A DNA stretch of 64,000 nt from Pseudomonas abieticivorans (GTDB lineage: Bacteria; Pseudomonadota; Gammaproteobacteria; Pseudomonadales; Pseudomonadaceae). Positions 8,824 to 18,655 of this stretch are shown one piece after another. The position numbers were made by a program, and so were the translations under genes. Within the stretch, counting starts at the first letter, position 1; each line of letters begins with the position of its first letter. Below the pieces are notes generated by a model. The model searched no databases, was not told where the DNA came from, and saw nothing but the letters and a program-made list of their open reading frames with translations. The DNA lies in the NCBI RefSeq assembly GCF_023509015.1, contig NZ_CP094975.1, forward strand, positions 3,109,501-3,173,500. Direction: 5' to 3'.

Positions 8824-10602
8824 ATGGCCGATTACAAAGCCCCCCTGCGCGATATGCGCTTCGTCCTCAACGAAGTCTTCGACGTAGCCAGCCTATGGGC
8901 GCAATTGCCTGGCCTTGCAGACGTGGTCGATACCGAAACGGTGGAAGCGATTCTCGAAGAAGCCGGCAAAGTGACCGGCAAAAGCATTGCCCCGCTCAAT
9001 CGCAGCAGTGACGAGGAAGGCTGCCACTGGAACGACACGGTGGTGACCACCCCGGCCGGTTTCCCCGAGGCCTATCAGATGTACGCCGACGGCGGTTGGG
9101 TCGGTGTGGGCGGCGATCCGGTATACGGCGGCATGGGCATGCCCAAGGTGGTTTCCGCGCAGGTCGAGGAGATGGTCAACTCGTCCAGCCTGGCCTTCGG
9201 CTTGTACCCGATGCTGACCGCCGGCGCCTGCCTGTCGATCAACGCCCACGCCAGTGAAGCGCTTAAAAGCACCTACCTGCCGAACATGTACGCCGGCGTG
9301 TGGGCCGGTTCCATGTGCCTGACCGAAGCGCATGCGGGCACTGACCTGGGCATCATCCGCACCAAGGCCGAGCCCCAGGCAGACGGCTCCTACAAGGTCA
9401 GCGGCACGAAGATCTTCATCACCGGTGGCGAACACGACCTCACCGAAAACATCATCCACCTGGTACTGGCCAAGCTGCCGGACGCGCCAGCGGGGCCCAA
9501 GGGCATTTCGCTGTTCCTGGTGCCCAAGTTCATGGTCAATGCCGATGGCAGCCTGGGTGCGCGTAACGCCGTGACCTGCGGCTCCATCGAACACAAAATG
9601 GGTATCCAGGCCTCTGCCACGTGCGTGATGAACTTTGACGCGGCCGTGGGTTACCTGGTGGGCGAGCCGAACAAAGGCCTGAACGCCATGTTCACCATGA
9701 TGAACTACGAGCGCCTGGGCGTTGGTATCCAGGGCCTGGCTTCGGCCGAGCGCTCCTATCAAAACGCAGTCGAGTACGCCCGCGATCGCTTGCAAAGCCG
9801 CTCGCCGACCGGGCCGAAAGCCACCGACAAGGTCGCCGACCCGATCATCGTCCACCCGGACGTGCGCCGTATGCTGTTGACCATGAAAGCGGCCAACGAA
9901 GGCGGCCGGGCGTTCTCCACTTACGTGGCGATGCAGCTGGACACCGCCAAGTTCAGCGAAGACCCTGCCACTCGCAAGCGTGCCGAAGACTTGGTCGCGT
10001 TGCTCACCCCGGTGGCCAAGGCCTTCCTGACCGACCTGGGCCTGGAAACCACCGTGCACGGCCAGCAGATCTTCGGCGGCCATGGCTTTATCCGCGAGTG
10101 GGGCCAGGAGCAACTGGTGCGCGACGTGCGCATCACCCAGATCTACGAAGGCACCAACGGCATCCAGGCGCTTGACCTGGTGGGGCGCAAGGTGGTCGGT
10201 AGCGGCGGTGTGTTCTATAAACTGTTCGCCGACGAGATTCGCCACTTCACCGCCAGCGCCAACGCGGACCTTGCCGAATTCACCAAGCCGCTGAACGCGG
10301 CTGTGGATAACCTTGACGAACTGACTGCCTGGCTGCTGGACAGGGCCAAGAGCAACCCGAACGAAATTGGCGCAGCGTCAGTGGAATACCTGCAGGTGCT
10401 CGGCTACACCGCCTATGCCTACATGTGGGCATTGATGGCCAAGGCGGCCTTGGGCAAGGAAGGCCAGGAGGATTTCTATGCGAGCAAACTGGGTACGGCG
10501 CGTTTCTATTTCGCTCGCCTGTTGCCACGTATTCACTCCCTGACCGCTTCGGTGAAAGCCGGTAGTGAGTCGCTGTTTTTGTTGAGCGCTGAGCAATTCT
10601 GA
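8824..10602 (+). CDS. Acyl-CoA dehydrogenase, ~600-residue class, second paralogue
   Basis: 592 residues, close in sequence and architecture to the enzyme at 5426-7231: YKAPLRDMRF at the N-terminus, CLTEAHAGTDL in the middle, IYEGTNGIQALDL with the catalytic Glu, and the same C-terminal extension. ATG 8824 follows GAGG at 8814. The two probably differ in acyl-chain preference. Upstream I see no CAAAC-type PsrA half-sites but a different, perfect palindrome (8716-8751), so regulation probably differs from that of the first copy. Confidence 0.93.
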   Translation: MADYKAPLRDMRFVLNEVFDVASLWAQLPGLADVVDTETVEAILEEAGKVTGKSIAPLNRSSDEEGCHWNDTVVTTPAGFPEAYQMYADGGWVGVGGDPVYGGMGMPKVVSAQVEEMVNSSSLAFGLYPMLTAGACLSINAHASEALKSTYLPNMYAGVWAGSMCLTEAHAGTDLGIIRTKAEPQADGSYKVSGTKIFITGGEHDLTENIIHLVLAKLPDAPAGPKGISLFLVPKFMVNADGSLGARNAVTCGSIEHKMGIQASATCVMNFDAAVGYLVGEPNKGLNAMFTMMNYERLGVGIQGLASAERSYQNAVEYARDRLQSRSPTGPKATDKVADPIIVHPDVRRMLLTMKAANEGGRAFSTYVAMQLDTAKFSEDPATRKRAEDLVALLTPVAKAFLTDLGLETTVHGQQIFGGHGFIREWGQEQLVRDVRITQIYEGTNGIQALDLVGRKVVGSGGVFYKLFADEIRHFTASANADLAEFTKPLNAAVDNLDELTAWLLDRAKSNPNEIGAASVEYLQVLGYTAYAYMWALMAKAALGKEGQEDFYASKLGTARFYFARLLPRIHSLTASVKAGSESLFLLSAEQF

Positions 10603-10616
10603 TCAAGCGGCGTTCA

Positions 10617-10634
10617 TGTAAGCATTCACTTACA
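10617..10634 (+). promoter_or_regulatory. GacA upstream activating sequence of rsmY
   Basis: TGTAAG-cattca-CTTACA is an exact match to the published GacA box TGTAAG-N6-CTTACA, and the palindrome extends to 11 bp per arm (10612-10639). Its centre lies about 65 bp before the expected RNA start, the distance known for rsmX/Y/Z promoters. The GacS/GacA system would switch on RsmY here. Confidence 0.93.
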
Positions 10635-10689
10635 TGAACTGATGTCTTTCGGCTATATCGGTTCTTTGGATCCAGCGGTAATATTCTTC

Positions 10690-10813
10690 CATGGACGTAG
10701 CGCAGGAAGCGCAATAGAAAACACGGATCGAACACGCAGGATCGCCACCAGGATGGTTGGCAGAAACGGATGTCAGGGAAACAGTCTGCAAAGCCCCGCT
10801 TCGGCGGGGTTTT
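10690..10813 (+). ncRNA. rsmY: Regulatory small RNA RsmY
   Basis: An RNA of about 124 nt that sequesters RsmA/RsmE (CsrA family) translational repressors. I see seven GGA motifs (at 10693, 10705, 10725, 10739, 10751, 10768, 10777), several as AGGA or ACGGA in short hairpin loops such as GCGCAGGAAGCGC. A -10 box TAATAT (10679-10684), the GacA box at 10617-10634 and a terminal hairpin complete it. A position downstream of an acyl-CoA dehydrogenase gene agrees with what I recall for rsmY in P. putida and P. fluorescens. The exact 5' end is inferred. Confidence 0.92.
10794..10813 (+). terminator. rsmY terminator
   Basis: CCCCGC, tetraloop TTCG, GCGGGG (10794-10809) followed by TTTTCTT. A compact intrinsic terminator ending RsmY before the converging lysR gene. 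Confidence 0.9.
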
Positions 10814-10843
10814 CTTATTGCCCGCGAAAAAGTCTTGCGCCGG

Positions 10844-11743
10844 TCAGGGCAGTTCCTGGCGCGGCTTCACCACCTCCTCAAGCAAGGTGCGCAGCAACTC
10901 CACAGAGGCTTGCTGACGCTGAGCGTCGCGGTACACCAAACCCACTTTCAATGGCACCCGTGGTTCGCTCAATGGTTTCCAGAGCAGGTCACGATCGCTG
11001 CGAATCTGTTGCGCGCGCCCTGGCAATACCGTTGCCAGGCGAGTGTGGGGCAGGCTTTCGAGAATGCCGGCCATGCTGTTGAGTTCGGCCTGCACGTGCG
11101 GGCGGCGGCCCAAATTGGCCAGTTGTGACTGCCAGATCTGGCGGATCTGGAACTCCTCGCCCAGCAACAGCATGGGCAGTTCGGCAGCCTGGGCCATGGA
11201 CACCTTCTTGAATTCGCGCAAGGGGTGGTCATTGGGGATCACCAGTTGCAGTTCATCCTCATACAGCAGCACGCCATGCAGCCCGGGCTGGCGCGGTGGC
11301 AGGTAACTGATGCCGATGTCCAGTAAGCCGTTGAGCAGGCGCCGCTCGATCTCAAGCCCCGACAGTTCATAGATCTGCACCACCAGGTGCGGTTGCGCCT
11401 TGCGCACCCGCTCCAACAATTGCGGCACCAGGCTTGGGTGCACGGTTTGCAGCACGCCGATGGCCAGGGTACGCACCGCCTGGCCTTGGAAGCTGCGCAG
11501 GGCTTCGTGCGCCTGGTGCAGGCCATCGAGCAAGGGCAGGGCGTGGTTGTACAAGGTGTGCGCGGCCAGGGTCGGCAACAGGCGTTTGTTGCCGCGCTCG
11601 AACAGGCTTACGTCCAAACCATGTTCCAGTTGGCGGATCTGTTGCGAGAGTGCCGGTTGCGACAATGACAGGCGCTCGGCGGCGCGGCCCACGTGGCCCT
11701 CTTCGTATACTGCGACGAAATAACGCAGCTGTCTGAAATCCAT
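10844..11743 (-). CDS. LysR-family transcriptional regulator
   Basis: 299 residues with the N-terminal winged HTH (MDFRQLRYFVAVYEEGHVGRAA, SQPALSQQIRQLE) and a LysR substrate-binding domain. It is transcribed away from the aminotransferase at 11908 with 164 bp between them, which suggests it controls that gene. The gap contains repeated TCGAAAT-like words on both sides of the start, plausible LysR contacts. Effector unknown. Confidence 0.92.
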   Translation of the reverse strand: MDFRQLRYFVAVYEEGHVGRAAERLSLSQPALSQQIRQLEHGLDVSLFERGNKRLLPTLAAHTLYNHALPLLDGLHQAHEALRSFQGQAVRTLAIGVLQTVHPSLVPQLLERVRKAQPHLVVQIYELSGLEIERRLLNGLLDIGISYLPPRQPGLHGVLLYEDELQLVIPNDHPLREFKKVSMAQAAELPMLLLGEEFQIRQIWQSQLANLGRRPHVQAELNSMAGILESLPHTRLATVLPGRAQQIRSDRDLLWKPLSEPRVPLKVGLVYRDAQRQQASVELLRTLLEEVVKPRQELP

Positions 11744-11907
11744 AAGTTTGTCTTATCGAAATAGCTCGAAAATCGAAATGGCCCAAGGGGCCTCTTGAGC
11801 CTAGTCTATCCCGCAATCGCGAGGTTTACAGGGCCTTTAAGCGAAATTCAGAAGCCGGATGCGATTTGATTTTGCATAGGCTGGGCAGGCAGAAGAGGCG
11901 AGCGCGC

Positions 11908-13071
11908 ATGGGTGTGTTGTCAAGAATCCGGTTTGCAAAACCCTCACGGGTATGCGCTCAGGAGGTCGAGCACTCGGCGCCGTCGTTCATTCGCGGTCAA
12001 GGCTCCTGGCTTTGGAGCGAGGAGGGGCGTGCCTACCTCGATTTTTACCAAGGCGCTGCGGCCAACAGCCTTGGCCACAGCCCTGAAGTACTGGTCAATA
12101 CCCTTAACGCGCAAGCCCAGGCGGTATTGCACACCGGTTACCCTTCGCGCCCAGCCCATGCACTGGCCGAGCGCCTGTGCCAGGCAACCGGCAGCGACCA
12201 GGCCTATCTCTTCAACAGTGGCAGCGATGCCTGTGAAGCTGCCATCCGCCTGGCGCGCCGCTGGGGCCTGCGTTATCGCAACGGCGCAGGCGGCATCATT
12301 ACCGCGCGGCACGGCTGCCATGGCCGCCATCTAACCGCGCACGACCGCACCGAGGTGCCCTTCAACGATTTGCCTGCCCTGCACGCGGCGGTGGACTCGC
12401 GCACGGTTGCGATCATGCTGGAGCCCATCCAAGGCGCGGCCGGCGTTATCCCGGCCAGCGAACTTTACCTCAAGGGTGTCGAACGCTTGTGCCGCGAGTT
12501 GGGCATTTTGTTGATCCTGGATGAGGTGCAGACCGGCATGGGCCGCTGTGGCGCATTGCTGGCCGAACAGACCTATGGCGTGCGTGCCGACATCCTGGCC
12601 GTGGGCAAAGGCCTGGGCGGCGGCATGCCGGTGGGCGCCGTATTGGCGCGCGGTAAGGCCTGCTGTTTGGAGCCCGCAGACTTGGGCTTCAGCCATCAGG
12701 GCAATGCACTGATGAGCATGGCTGGCCTGGCGGTGCTGAACGCCATCCTGGCGCCCGGCCTCCTGGCCCAGGTGGCCGACAGTGGTCGATATTTGCGTGA
12801 CGGCCTGGTTCGCCTTGCGCACCGGCATGGCCAAGGCATCGTCCGTGGGCAGGGTTTGTTGTGGGGCCTGCAACTGAGCGATGACGGCGCGCAGGCGTTG
12901 GTCAAGGCAGCCCGGCAGGAGGGCCTGCTATTGAGCGCCCCGCAAGCCGACTGCCTGCGCTTCACCCCGGCGCTGAATGTCAGCAAAGGCAATATCGACG
13001 ACATGCTCCTGCGCCTGGCCCGCGCATTCGCCCGCGTGCGCACCGCGCAACTGCAGGCACGCAAACACTGA
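11908..13071 (+). CDS. Class III aminotransferase (acetylornithine/omega-amino acid type)
   Basis: PLP-dependent transaminase of about 387 residues from the ATG at 11908 (GAGG at 11895); a longer in-frame TTG start at 11866 lacks a ribosome site. Visible marks are FNSGSDACEAAIRLAR, ILDEVQTGMGR and the PLP lysine K234 in VGKGLGGGMP. Annotated orthologues are usually called acetylornithine aminotransferase, but with no arginine gene nearby and a divergent LysR regulator a catabolic omega-amino acid substrate is likelier. This is inference. Confidence 0.85.
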   Translation: MGVLSRIRFAKPSRVCAQEVEHSAPSFIRGQGSWLWSEEGRAYLDFYQGAAANSLGHSPEVLVNTLNAQAQAVLHTGYPSRPAHALAERLCQATGSDQAYLFNSGSDACEAAIRLARRWGLRYRNGAGGIITARHGCHGRHLTAHDRTEVPFNDLPALHAAVDSRTVAIMLEPIQGAAGVIPASELYLKGVERLCRELGILLILDEVQTGMGRCGALLAEQTYGVRADILAVGKGLGGGMPVGAVLARGKACCLEPADLGFSHQGNALMSMAGLAVLNAILAPGLLAQVADSGRYLRDGLVRLAHRHGQGIVRGQGLLWGLQLSDDGAQALVKAARQEGLLLSAPQADCLRFTPALNVSKGNIDDMLLRLARAFARVRTAQLQARKH

Positions 13072-13102
13072 TTTGTCCGAACCGTCTCGCGTAACTGCGC
13101 AT

Positions 13103-13143
13103 CGCCCCGAGCCTGATCCTTTCGGCCCGGGGCGTTTTTTTTT
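13103..13143 (+). terminator. Terminator after the aminotransferase
   Basis: CGCCCCG (13103-13109) pairs with CGGGGCG (13128-13134), followed by nine T. Confidence 0.85.
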
Positions 13144-13227
13144 CGCAATGATGGCAACTTGCTTTAACGCGTGGAACCCTGCCGTTCGCCTTGTGTCTGT
13201 AAAGGACACAACACAAGGAACTGCACC

Positions 13228-13386
13228 ATGGACATCATTCGCATCATCATCGCCATCCTCCTGCCGCCACTGGGCGTCTTCCTGCAAGTGGGCTTCGGCG
13301 GTGCTTTCTGGCTGAACATCTTGCTGACCCTGTGCGGCTATATCCCGGGGATCGTGCATGCGGTGTATATCATTGCCAAGCGTTGA
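13228..13386 (+). CDS. Pmp3/YqaE family small membrane protein
   Basis: 52 residues with two hydrophobic segments and the family pattern LLPPLGVFLQVG...WLNILLTLCGYIPGIVHAVYII (UPF0057/Pmp3). AAGGAA precedes the ATG at 13228. Relatives are stress-induced proteolipids affecting membrane potential in yeast and plants; the bacterial role is unclear. Stands alone between a terminator and a REP pair. Confidence 0.9.
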   Translation: MDIIRIIIAILLPPLGVFLQVGFGGAFWLNILLTLCGYIPGIVHAVYIIAKR

Positions 13387-13401
13387 AACCGCATGACGGC
13401 C

Positions 13402-13456
13402 TTCGCGGATAAATCCGCTCCTACAAGGGCCCGGTAGGGGCGGATTTATCCGCGAA
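13402..13456. repeat. REP pair (inverted palindromic repeats)
   Basis: TTCGCGGATAAATCCGCTCC at 13402 and its inverse GGCGGATTTATCCGCGAA near 13439-13456 form a head-to-head REP pair of the kind scattered through P. putida intergenic DNA. It sits between converging genes and could act as an mRNA-stabilising or terminating structure. Confidence 0.85.
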
Positions 13457-13471
13457 AAGCGCACCAGGGAT

Positions 13472-15316
13472 CTAGCGCCCAGCCTCGATCACCCGGCAAT
13501 AAAACCCCCACTCCAACTCCAGCGCATTGGCCAGGTTAGCGGCCTGGCGGAAGCCATGGCGCTCGTCGGGGTAAAAGTGCGCTTCGGCCGTAAGGCCGTT
13601 GTCGTGCAGGGCCTTGAGCATGTCACGGGTTTGCTGGGGCACGACCACAGCGTCCAGTTCGCCTTGGAAGAAGATCACCGGGGCCTTGATCTGGTGAGCG
13701 TGGAACAGCGGAGTACGGGCTCGGTAGCGGGCTTCGTCGGCAATGGGGTCGCCGATCAGCCAGTCCAGGTAATCGCCTTCGAACTTGTGGGTGGCGCGGG
13801 CCAGCGCGATCGGGTCGCTTACCCCGTACAGGCTGGCGCCGGCGCGGAACACGTTGCGAAACGCCAGGGCGCACAGGGTGGTGTAGCCACCCGCGCTGCC
13901 GCCGCGAATGAAGGCCTGTTCGGGGTTGATCAGGCCGCGCCCGGCCAGGTGGCTGACCACTGCGCAGGCGTCCTCTACATCCGCCTCGCCCCATTTCAAG
14001 TGCAGTGCCTGGCGATAGTCGCGGCCGTAACTGCTGCTCCCACGGTAGTTGAGGTCGGCCACGGCGAAGCCGCGTTGGGTCCAATATTGAATGCGCGGGT
14101 CGAACACCGGGTAGCAGGCTGACGTAGGGCCGCCATGGATAAACACGACCAACGGCGGCTGGCTATCACCATTCATGGCCGGGTAGAAGAAGCCGTAGGC
14201 CTCGCTGCCACCACTGGGGTAGCGCAGGGGCAGCGGGCGGCTGATGTGTTCGATGGCCAAAGGCACGCTGCCGCCGGCCAATACTTGCACCTCGCGGCTA
14301 TGGCGATGGATAGCCACGACGACCGACGGGCAGATCGCCGAGGCGGCGATGGCGTAGATAAAGTCCTCGTCGATGCTCAGGCTGCGAAAGCGGCTGTAGT
14401 CGACGCTGTAGTCTTCGACCAAGCCGTTGGCCGCGCAAATACCCAGGCGGGAAAAGCCGTCTTCGAACCAACTGGCCAGAAACCCCTGGTCACCCAAGGG
14501 TAGCCAGGTGCAAGCGCCCAGTTGCCAGGGGGCGCCGGCGTGGTCGGCATCCTTGGCACGCAGGGGTGCCCAGCCTTCGCAGGTTTGCGCCCAAGGCTGC
14601 CAATACCCATTGAGATCGGACAGGCAGTGCAGGTTTCCCTGTGCGTCAAAACGCGGCTGTTGCAGCGATTGCGCGTGAGTATGCCCCGCCACGGCGCTCG
14701 CAGAGCCCCATTGACCGTCGGGTTGGCGCGCACAGGTCATCAAGCGGGTTTGGGTCCAGGGCTGGTGGGGCCGGCTCCACTCGATCCAGGCCAGGCGCTG
14801 GCCGCTACAGTCCATCGTGGGCGCGGCGTAGAAGTCAGCACCTTCGGCGAGCATTTGGCGCTGGTTGTCGCTCAGTGCTATAGCCACCAGCCGGTGCTCG
14901 ACGTGATCGGCCCCATGGGTTTCCTCGACTGCCAATACTTGGCCCGCGGCGTACTGCAGGTCGCCGTAGCGACGTTGGCCTTGGGTGAGCGCCCGAGGTT
15001 GGCCGCCGTCCAGCGATTGCCAATAAAGCTGCTGGTCGCTTTCGTTGACGAAGATCACGCCGTCATCGGTCAGGCAGAACGAGCCACCGCCGTATTCGTA
15101 CACGCGGCTGCGTACGCTGAAACCGTCGGGGGTCAGGCGCTGCGCGCTGCCGGCATGCCAACGCCAGATCCGGCAGGCGGCGTCCTGGGGGCGGAACTCG
15201 TTCCAGAACAGGCCGGTCGGCCCGACCCGCAACTCTGCGAAGTCGGTACCGGCGGCTACGGCCTGGGCGGCACTGAAGTGTTCAAGCTTTGGCGATGAGG
15301 CGTGAGTTTCGGTCAT
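13472..15316 (-). CDS. S9-family (prolyl oligopeptidase-like) peptidase of the pqq cluster
   Basis: 614 residues: N-terminal beta-propeller region and C-terminal alpha/beta-hydrolase domain with GGSAGG nucleophile Ser474, Asp555 (GELDAVV) and His587 (ERHGF). The ATG at 15316 lies inside the pqqE 3' end (35-bp overlap), so it is the last gene of the pqq operon. The equivalent P. aeruginosa gene next to pqqE (PA1990) is often called pqqH. A role in trimming PqqA or clearing leader fragments is plausible but not shown by the sequence. Confidence 0.9.
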   Translation of the reverse strand: MTETHASSPKLEHFSAAQAVAAGTDFAELRVGPTGLFWNEFRPQDAACRIWRWHAGSAQRLTPDGFSVRSRVYEYGGGSFCLTDDGVIFVNESDQQLYWQSLDGGQPRALTQGQRRYGDLQYAAGQVLAVEETHGADHVEHRLVAIALSDNQRQMLAEGADFYAAPTMDCSGQRLAWIEWSRPHQPWTQTRLMTCARQPDGQWGSASAVAGHTHAQSLQQPRFDAQGNLHCLSDLNGYWQPWAQTCEGWAPLRAKDADHAGAPWQLGACTWLPLGDQGFLASWFEDGFSRLGICAANGLVEDYSVDYSRFRSLSIDEDFIYAIAASAICPSVVVAIHRHSREVQVLAGGSVPLAIEHISRPLPLRYPSGGSEAYGFFYPAMNGDSQPPLVVFIHGGPTSACYPVFDPRIQYWTQRGFAVADLNYRGSSSYGRDYRQALHLKWGEADVEDACAVVSHLAGRGLINPEQAFIRGGSAGGYTTLCALAFRNVFRAGASLYGVSDPIALARATHKFEGDYLDWLIGDPIADEARYRARTPLFHAHQIKAPVIFFQGELDAVVVPQQTRDMLKALHDNGLTAEAHFYPDERHGFRQAANLANALELEWGFYCRVIEAGR

Positions 15317-16442
15317 TGCGGAAGGCCAGTTGTTCAATCGTCTGAGTGGCGTGCTCCGCCTCTTCACGGGCCTTGAGGATGATCCCGTGATCGGCGGACT
15401 TGCTGCACACAGGATCGGCATTACTGGCATCGCCCGTCAGCATGAACGCCTGGCAACGGCAGCCACCGAAATCCTTTTCTTTCTCGTCGCAGGAGCGACA
15501 AGGTTCGGGCATCCAATCATAGCCGCGGAAGCGATTGAAACCGAAAGAGTCATACCAAATGTGTTGCATGGTGTGATCGCGCACGTTGGGGAACTGTATG
15601 GGCATCTGCCGTGCGCCATGGCACGGTAGCGCCGTGCCGTCGGGTGTCACGGTGAGGAAGATGCTGCCCCAACCGTTCATGCAGGCCTTGGGGCGCTCTT
15701 CGTAGTAATCCGGTGTCACGAAAATCAGCTTGCAGGGGTTGCCTTCGGCTTCGAGCTTGGCGCGGTATTCGTTGGTGATGCGTTCGGCACGCACCAATTG
15801 CTCTTTGGTGGGCAACAGGCCGACGCGGTTCAAGTGCGCCCAACCATAGAACTGGCAGGTGGCGAGTTCAACAAAGTCTGCCTCCAGCGCGATGCACAGT
15901 TCGATGATGCGGTCGATCTTGTCGATGTTGTGCCGGTGGGTCACGAAGTTCAGCACCATCGGGTAGCCGTGGGCTTTCACCGCGCGGGCCATTTCCAGCT
16001 TTTGCGCAAAAGCTTTTTTCGAGCCGGCCAGCAGGTTGTTCACCTGCTCGTCGCTGGCCTGGAAGCTGATTTGAATGTGGTCCAGGCCGGCGGTCTTGAA
16101 GTCGGCGATTTTTTGTTCGGTCAGGCCAATGCCCGAGGTGATCAGGTTGGTGTAGAAACCCAGTTGGCGGGCCTCGGCAATCAGCTCGGCGAGGTCTTGG
16201 CGCACCAGCGGTTCGCCACCGGAAAAGCCGATTTGTGCAGCGCCCATTTCCCGGGCTTCACGAAATACCTTGAACCACTGCTCGGTGCTCAGCTCCTTGC
16301 CCTGAGCGGCGAAGTCCAGGGGGTTGGAGCAGTACGGGCATTGCAGCGGGCAGCGGTAGGTCAGCTCGGCCAGCAGCCACAAGGGCAAGCCGACCGCAGG
16401 CGTGGCCGGCAGCTCAGGCAAGTTCGATCCAGTGCTCTGCAC
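15282..16442 (-). CDS. pqqE: PqqA peptide cyclase PqqE (radical SAM)
   Basis: Radical-SAM/SPASM enzyme that forms the carbon-carbon bond between the Glu and Tyr of PqqA. The first cluster cysteines are C31, C35 and C38 (CPLQCPYC). The C-terminal SPASM region supplies further Cys ([31 protein letters not shown]). I place the start at GTG 16442 because GGAGG lies 6 bp before it; a GTG 33 bp further upstream lacks this. 386 residues, overlapping pqqD by 29 bp. Confidence 0.95.
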   Translation of the reverse strand: MQSTGSNLPELPATPAVGLPLWLLAELTYRCPLQCPYCSNPLDFAAQGKELSTEQWFKVFREAREMGAAQIGFSGGEPLVRQDLAELIAEARQLGFYTNLITSGIGLTEQKIADFKTAGLDHIQISFQASDEQVNNLLAGSKKAFAQKLEMARAVKAHGYPMVLNFVTHRHNIDKIDRIIELCIALEADFVELATCQFYGWAHLNRVGLLPTKEQLVRAERITNEYRAKLEAEGNPCKLIFVTPDYYEERPKACMNGWGSIFLTVTPDGTALPCHGARQMPIQFPNVRDHTMQHIWYDSFGFNRFRGYDWMPEPCRSCDEKEKDFGGCRCQAFMLTGDASNADPVCSKSADHGIILKAREEAEHATQTIEQLAFRNDRNSRLIAKA

Positions 16443-16689
16443 GAGCGACCTCCATGAATTGCTCGATGTCGGCACCGAGCTCGGGTACGCCAGGGAATTG
16501 CTTGTCCAGTTCGGCGATAACGTCGGCTACCGTGCGTACGCCGTCGATCAGCCCGCCGATGGCGCTGGCGCTTTCGTTGAGCTTGATCATCCCTTCAGGA
16601 TAGAGCAGCACGTGGCCTTTCTGCGCCGGTTCGTACTGGAAGCGATAGCCGGTGCGCCATTTGGGGGTCAGGTTGCGATCAAAACTCAT
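16414..16689 (-). CDS. pqqD: PQQ synthesis peptide chaperone PqqD
   Basis: 91 residues with the PqqD pattern ([35 protein letters not shown]). It binds PqqA and presents it to PqqE as a RiPP recognition element. Its ATG overlaps the pqqC stop (ATGA, 16686-16689) and its end overlaps pqqE. Confidence 0.95.
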   Translation of the reverse strand: MSFDRNLTPKWRTGYRFQYEPAQKGHVLLYPEGMIKLNESASAIGGLIDGVRTVADVIAELDKQFPGVPELGADIEQFMEVARAEHWIELA

Positions 16690-17441
16690 AGGGCGATCCC
16701 TTTGTGCCAGGCACGCTGGTCGGTGACGCTATGGTAGGGCGGACGGTTCAGCTCGTAGGCCATGGTCATGGCGTCGAGCATGCTCCAGAGGATGTCCAGT
16801 TTGAACTGCAGGATTTCCAGCATGCGCTGCTGGCCTTCGGCAGTGGTGTAGTGCTGCAGGGTAATCGCCAGCCCATGTTCCACGTCGCGGCGTGCCTGGC
16901 CCAGGCGGGTGCGGAAGTACTCGTAGCCGGCCGGGTCGATCCACGGGTAGTGCTGCGGCCAGCTGTCCAGGCGCGACTGGTGGATTTGCGGGGCGAACAG
17001 CTCGGTCAGCGAGCTGCTGGCAGCTTCCTGCCAACTGGCGCGGCGGGCGAAGTTGACGTAGGCGTCCACCGCGAAGCGTACGCCAGGCAGCACCAGTTCC
17101 TGGGAGCGCAACTGGTCTGGGTCCAGGCCTACCGACTGGCCCAGGCGCAGCCAGGCTTCGATGCCTCCGTCTTCACCCGGTGCACCGTCGTGGTCCAGCA
17201 GCCGCTGAATCCACTCGCGGCGCACTTCGCGGTCCGGGCAGTTGGCCAGGATCGCCGCATCCTTCATCGGGATGTTCACCTGGTAATAAAAGCGGTTGGC
17301 CACCCAGCCCTGGATCTGCGCCTTGGTCGCCCGGCCTTCATACATGGCCACGTGGTAGGGGTGATAGATGTGGTAGTAGGCGCCTTTGGCGCGCAGGGCC
17401 TGCTCGAATTCGGCGGGCGACATTGCCTTGGTGTCGGTCAT
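16686..17441 (-). CDS. pqqC: Pyrroloquinoline-quinone synthase PqqC
   Basis: Cofactorless oxidase carrying out the last ring closure and eight-electron oxidation to PQQ. 251 residues, all-helical family, with conserved [22 protein letters not shown] and [11 protein letters not shown] 17441 has AGGAG 7 bp upstream; the neighbouring GTG at 17447 is too close to that site. Starts 10 bp after the pqqB stop. Confidence 0.95.
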   Translation of the reverse strand: MTDTKAMSPAEFEQALRAKGAYYHIYHPYHVAMYEGRATKAQIQGWVANRFYYQVNIPMKDAAILANCPDREVRREWIQRLLDHDGAPGEDGGIEAWLRLGQSVGLDPDQLRSQELVLPGVRFAVDAYVNFARRASWQEAASSSLTELFAPQIHQSRLDSWPQHYPWIDPAGYEYFRTRLGQARRDVEHGLAITLQHYTTAEGQQRMLEILQFKLDILWSMLDAMTMAYELNRPPYHSVTDQRAWHKGIAL

Positions 17442-17451
17442 GCTCACGCTC

Positions 17452-18363
17452 CTACAGCTCGATGCTCATGCCATCGAAGGCCACTTCGACGCCGCGGCGG
17501 GTCACTTCGGCGCGCTCGGGCGAGTCTTCGTCGAGGATCGGGTTGGTGTTGTTGATATGGATTAGCACCTTGCGTGGCTTGCTCAAGGTATCGAGGACTT
17601 CGAGCATGCCGCCCGGGCCGTTTTGTGCCAGGTGGCCCATCTCGCGGCCGGTGCGGGTGCCCACGCCGCGCCGTTGCATTTCGTCATCGTCCCACATCGT
17701 TCCGTCCACCAGCAGGCAGTCGGCATCGGCCATGTGGCCCAGCAGGGTGTCGTCGACCTGGCCCAGGCCTGGTGCGTAGAACAGCTTGCCGCCGGTGCGC
17801 AGGTCTTCGACGATCAGGCCCAGGTTGTCGCCCGGGTGCGGGTCGAAGCGGTGCGGCGAGTAGGGCGGTGCGGCACTGCGCAGGGGGAACGGGGTGAAGC
17901 GCAGGTTCGGGCAGGCCGGGATCACGAAGCTGCCCTCAAGCTCGATACGGTTCCAGGAAAGGCCGCCGTTCCAGTGGGTGAGCATGTTGAACAGCGGAAA
18001 ACCGCTGGTCAGGTCCTGGTGGACCATGTCGGTGCACCACACTTGATGCGGGCAGCCTTCGCGCAGGCTCAGCAAGCCGGTGGTATGGTCGATCTGGCTG
18101 TCCAGCAAAATGATCGCGTCGATGCCGGTGTCGCGCAGCGCGCGGGCCGGTTGCATCGGCGCAAAGCCTTGCAGTTGGGCGCGGATATCCGGCGATGCGT
18201 TGCACAAGACCCAGTGGATGCCGTCGTCGGACAGTGCGATGGACGACTGCGTACGGGCGCGGGCGTTGAGCGTGCCGTCGCGAAAGCCTTTGCAGTTGAC
18301 GCAATTGCAGTTCCACTGCGGGAACCCGCCACCGGCGGCTGAACCTAGAATCTGGATGTACAT
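17452..18363 (-). CDS. pqqB: PQQ synthesis protein PqqB (metallo-beta-lactamase fold)
   Basis: 303 residues with the family N-terminus [17 protein letters not shown] and a metal-site segment [10 protein letters not shown]. PqqB is reported to hydroxylate the tyrosine of the cross-linked Glu-Tyr intermediate. It lies 72 bp behind pqqA, with an internal terminator between them. Confidence 0.95.
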   Translation of the reverse strand: MYIQILGSAAGGGFPQWNCNCVNCKGFRDGTLNARARTQSSIALSDDGIHWVLCNASPDIRAQLQGFAPMQPARALRDTGIDAIILLDSQIDHTTGLLSLREGCPHQVWCTDMVHQDLTSGFPLFNMLTHWNGGLSWNRIELEGSFVIPACPNLRFTPFPLRSAAPPYSPHRFDPHPGDNLGLIVEDLRTGGKLFYAPGLGQVDDTLLGHMADADCLLVDGTMWDDDEMQRRGVGTRTGREMGHLAQNGPGGMLEVLDTLSKPRKVLIHINNTNPILDEDSPERAEVTRRGVEVAFDGMSIEL

Positions 18364-18390
18364 CGCGGCCCCTTGCAGGCATGAGCTGAA

Positions 18391-18418
18391 AATAAAAACG
18401 CCCCGGCTGACCGAGGCG
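18391..18418 (-). terminator. Attenuating terminator between pqqA and pqqB
   Basis: On the minus strand CGCCTCGG, loop TCAG, CCGGGGCG (18418 to 18399, one G-U pair) is followed by TTTTTATT (18398 to 18391). It lies in the 72-bp gap between pqqA and pqqB and would let most transcripts end after pqqA, giving excess precursor peptide. Confidence 0.8.
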
Positions 18419-18435
18419 CTGTACTGCGAAACAAA

Positions 18436-18507
18436 TTAGCGGCTTGCGAAGTACATGGTGACTTCGAAACCGATACGCAGGTCGGTGTAAGCAGGCTTGG
18501 TCCACAT
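18436..18507 (-). CDS. pqqA: PQQ precursor peptide PqqA
   Basis: A 23-residue peptide, [20 protein letters not shown] plus ASR. The Glu15-x-x-x-Tyr19 pair is the one cross-linked by PqqE and kept as the PQQ skeleton. AGAAGGAG lies a few bases before the ATG at 18507. The 148-bp gap from pqqF holds an inverted repeat CATCTCC...GGGGATG and a TATATG box that may belong to its promoter. Confidence 0.96.
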   Translation of the reverse strand: MWTKPAYTDLRIGFEVTMYFASR

Positions 18508-18655
18508 AGGAAGGCTCCTTCTGGGTGATGGGTGGTGCAACATATAAGAGCATCCCCACAGGGAGATGTTCAAATGGGTAGGCAGCTATCTTACTAAAAA
18601 ACCACGGGCTGAAAGGTTAAATCTAAGAGAAAGCCCTTTACGCCCGGGGTAATGA

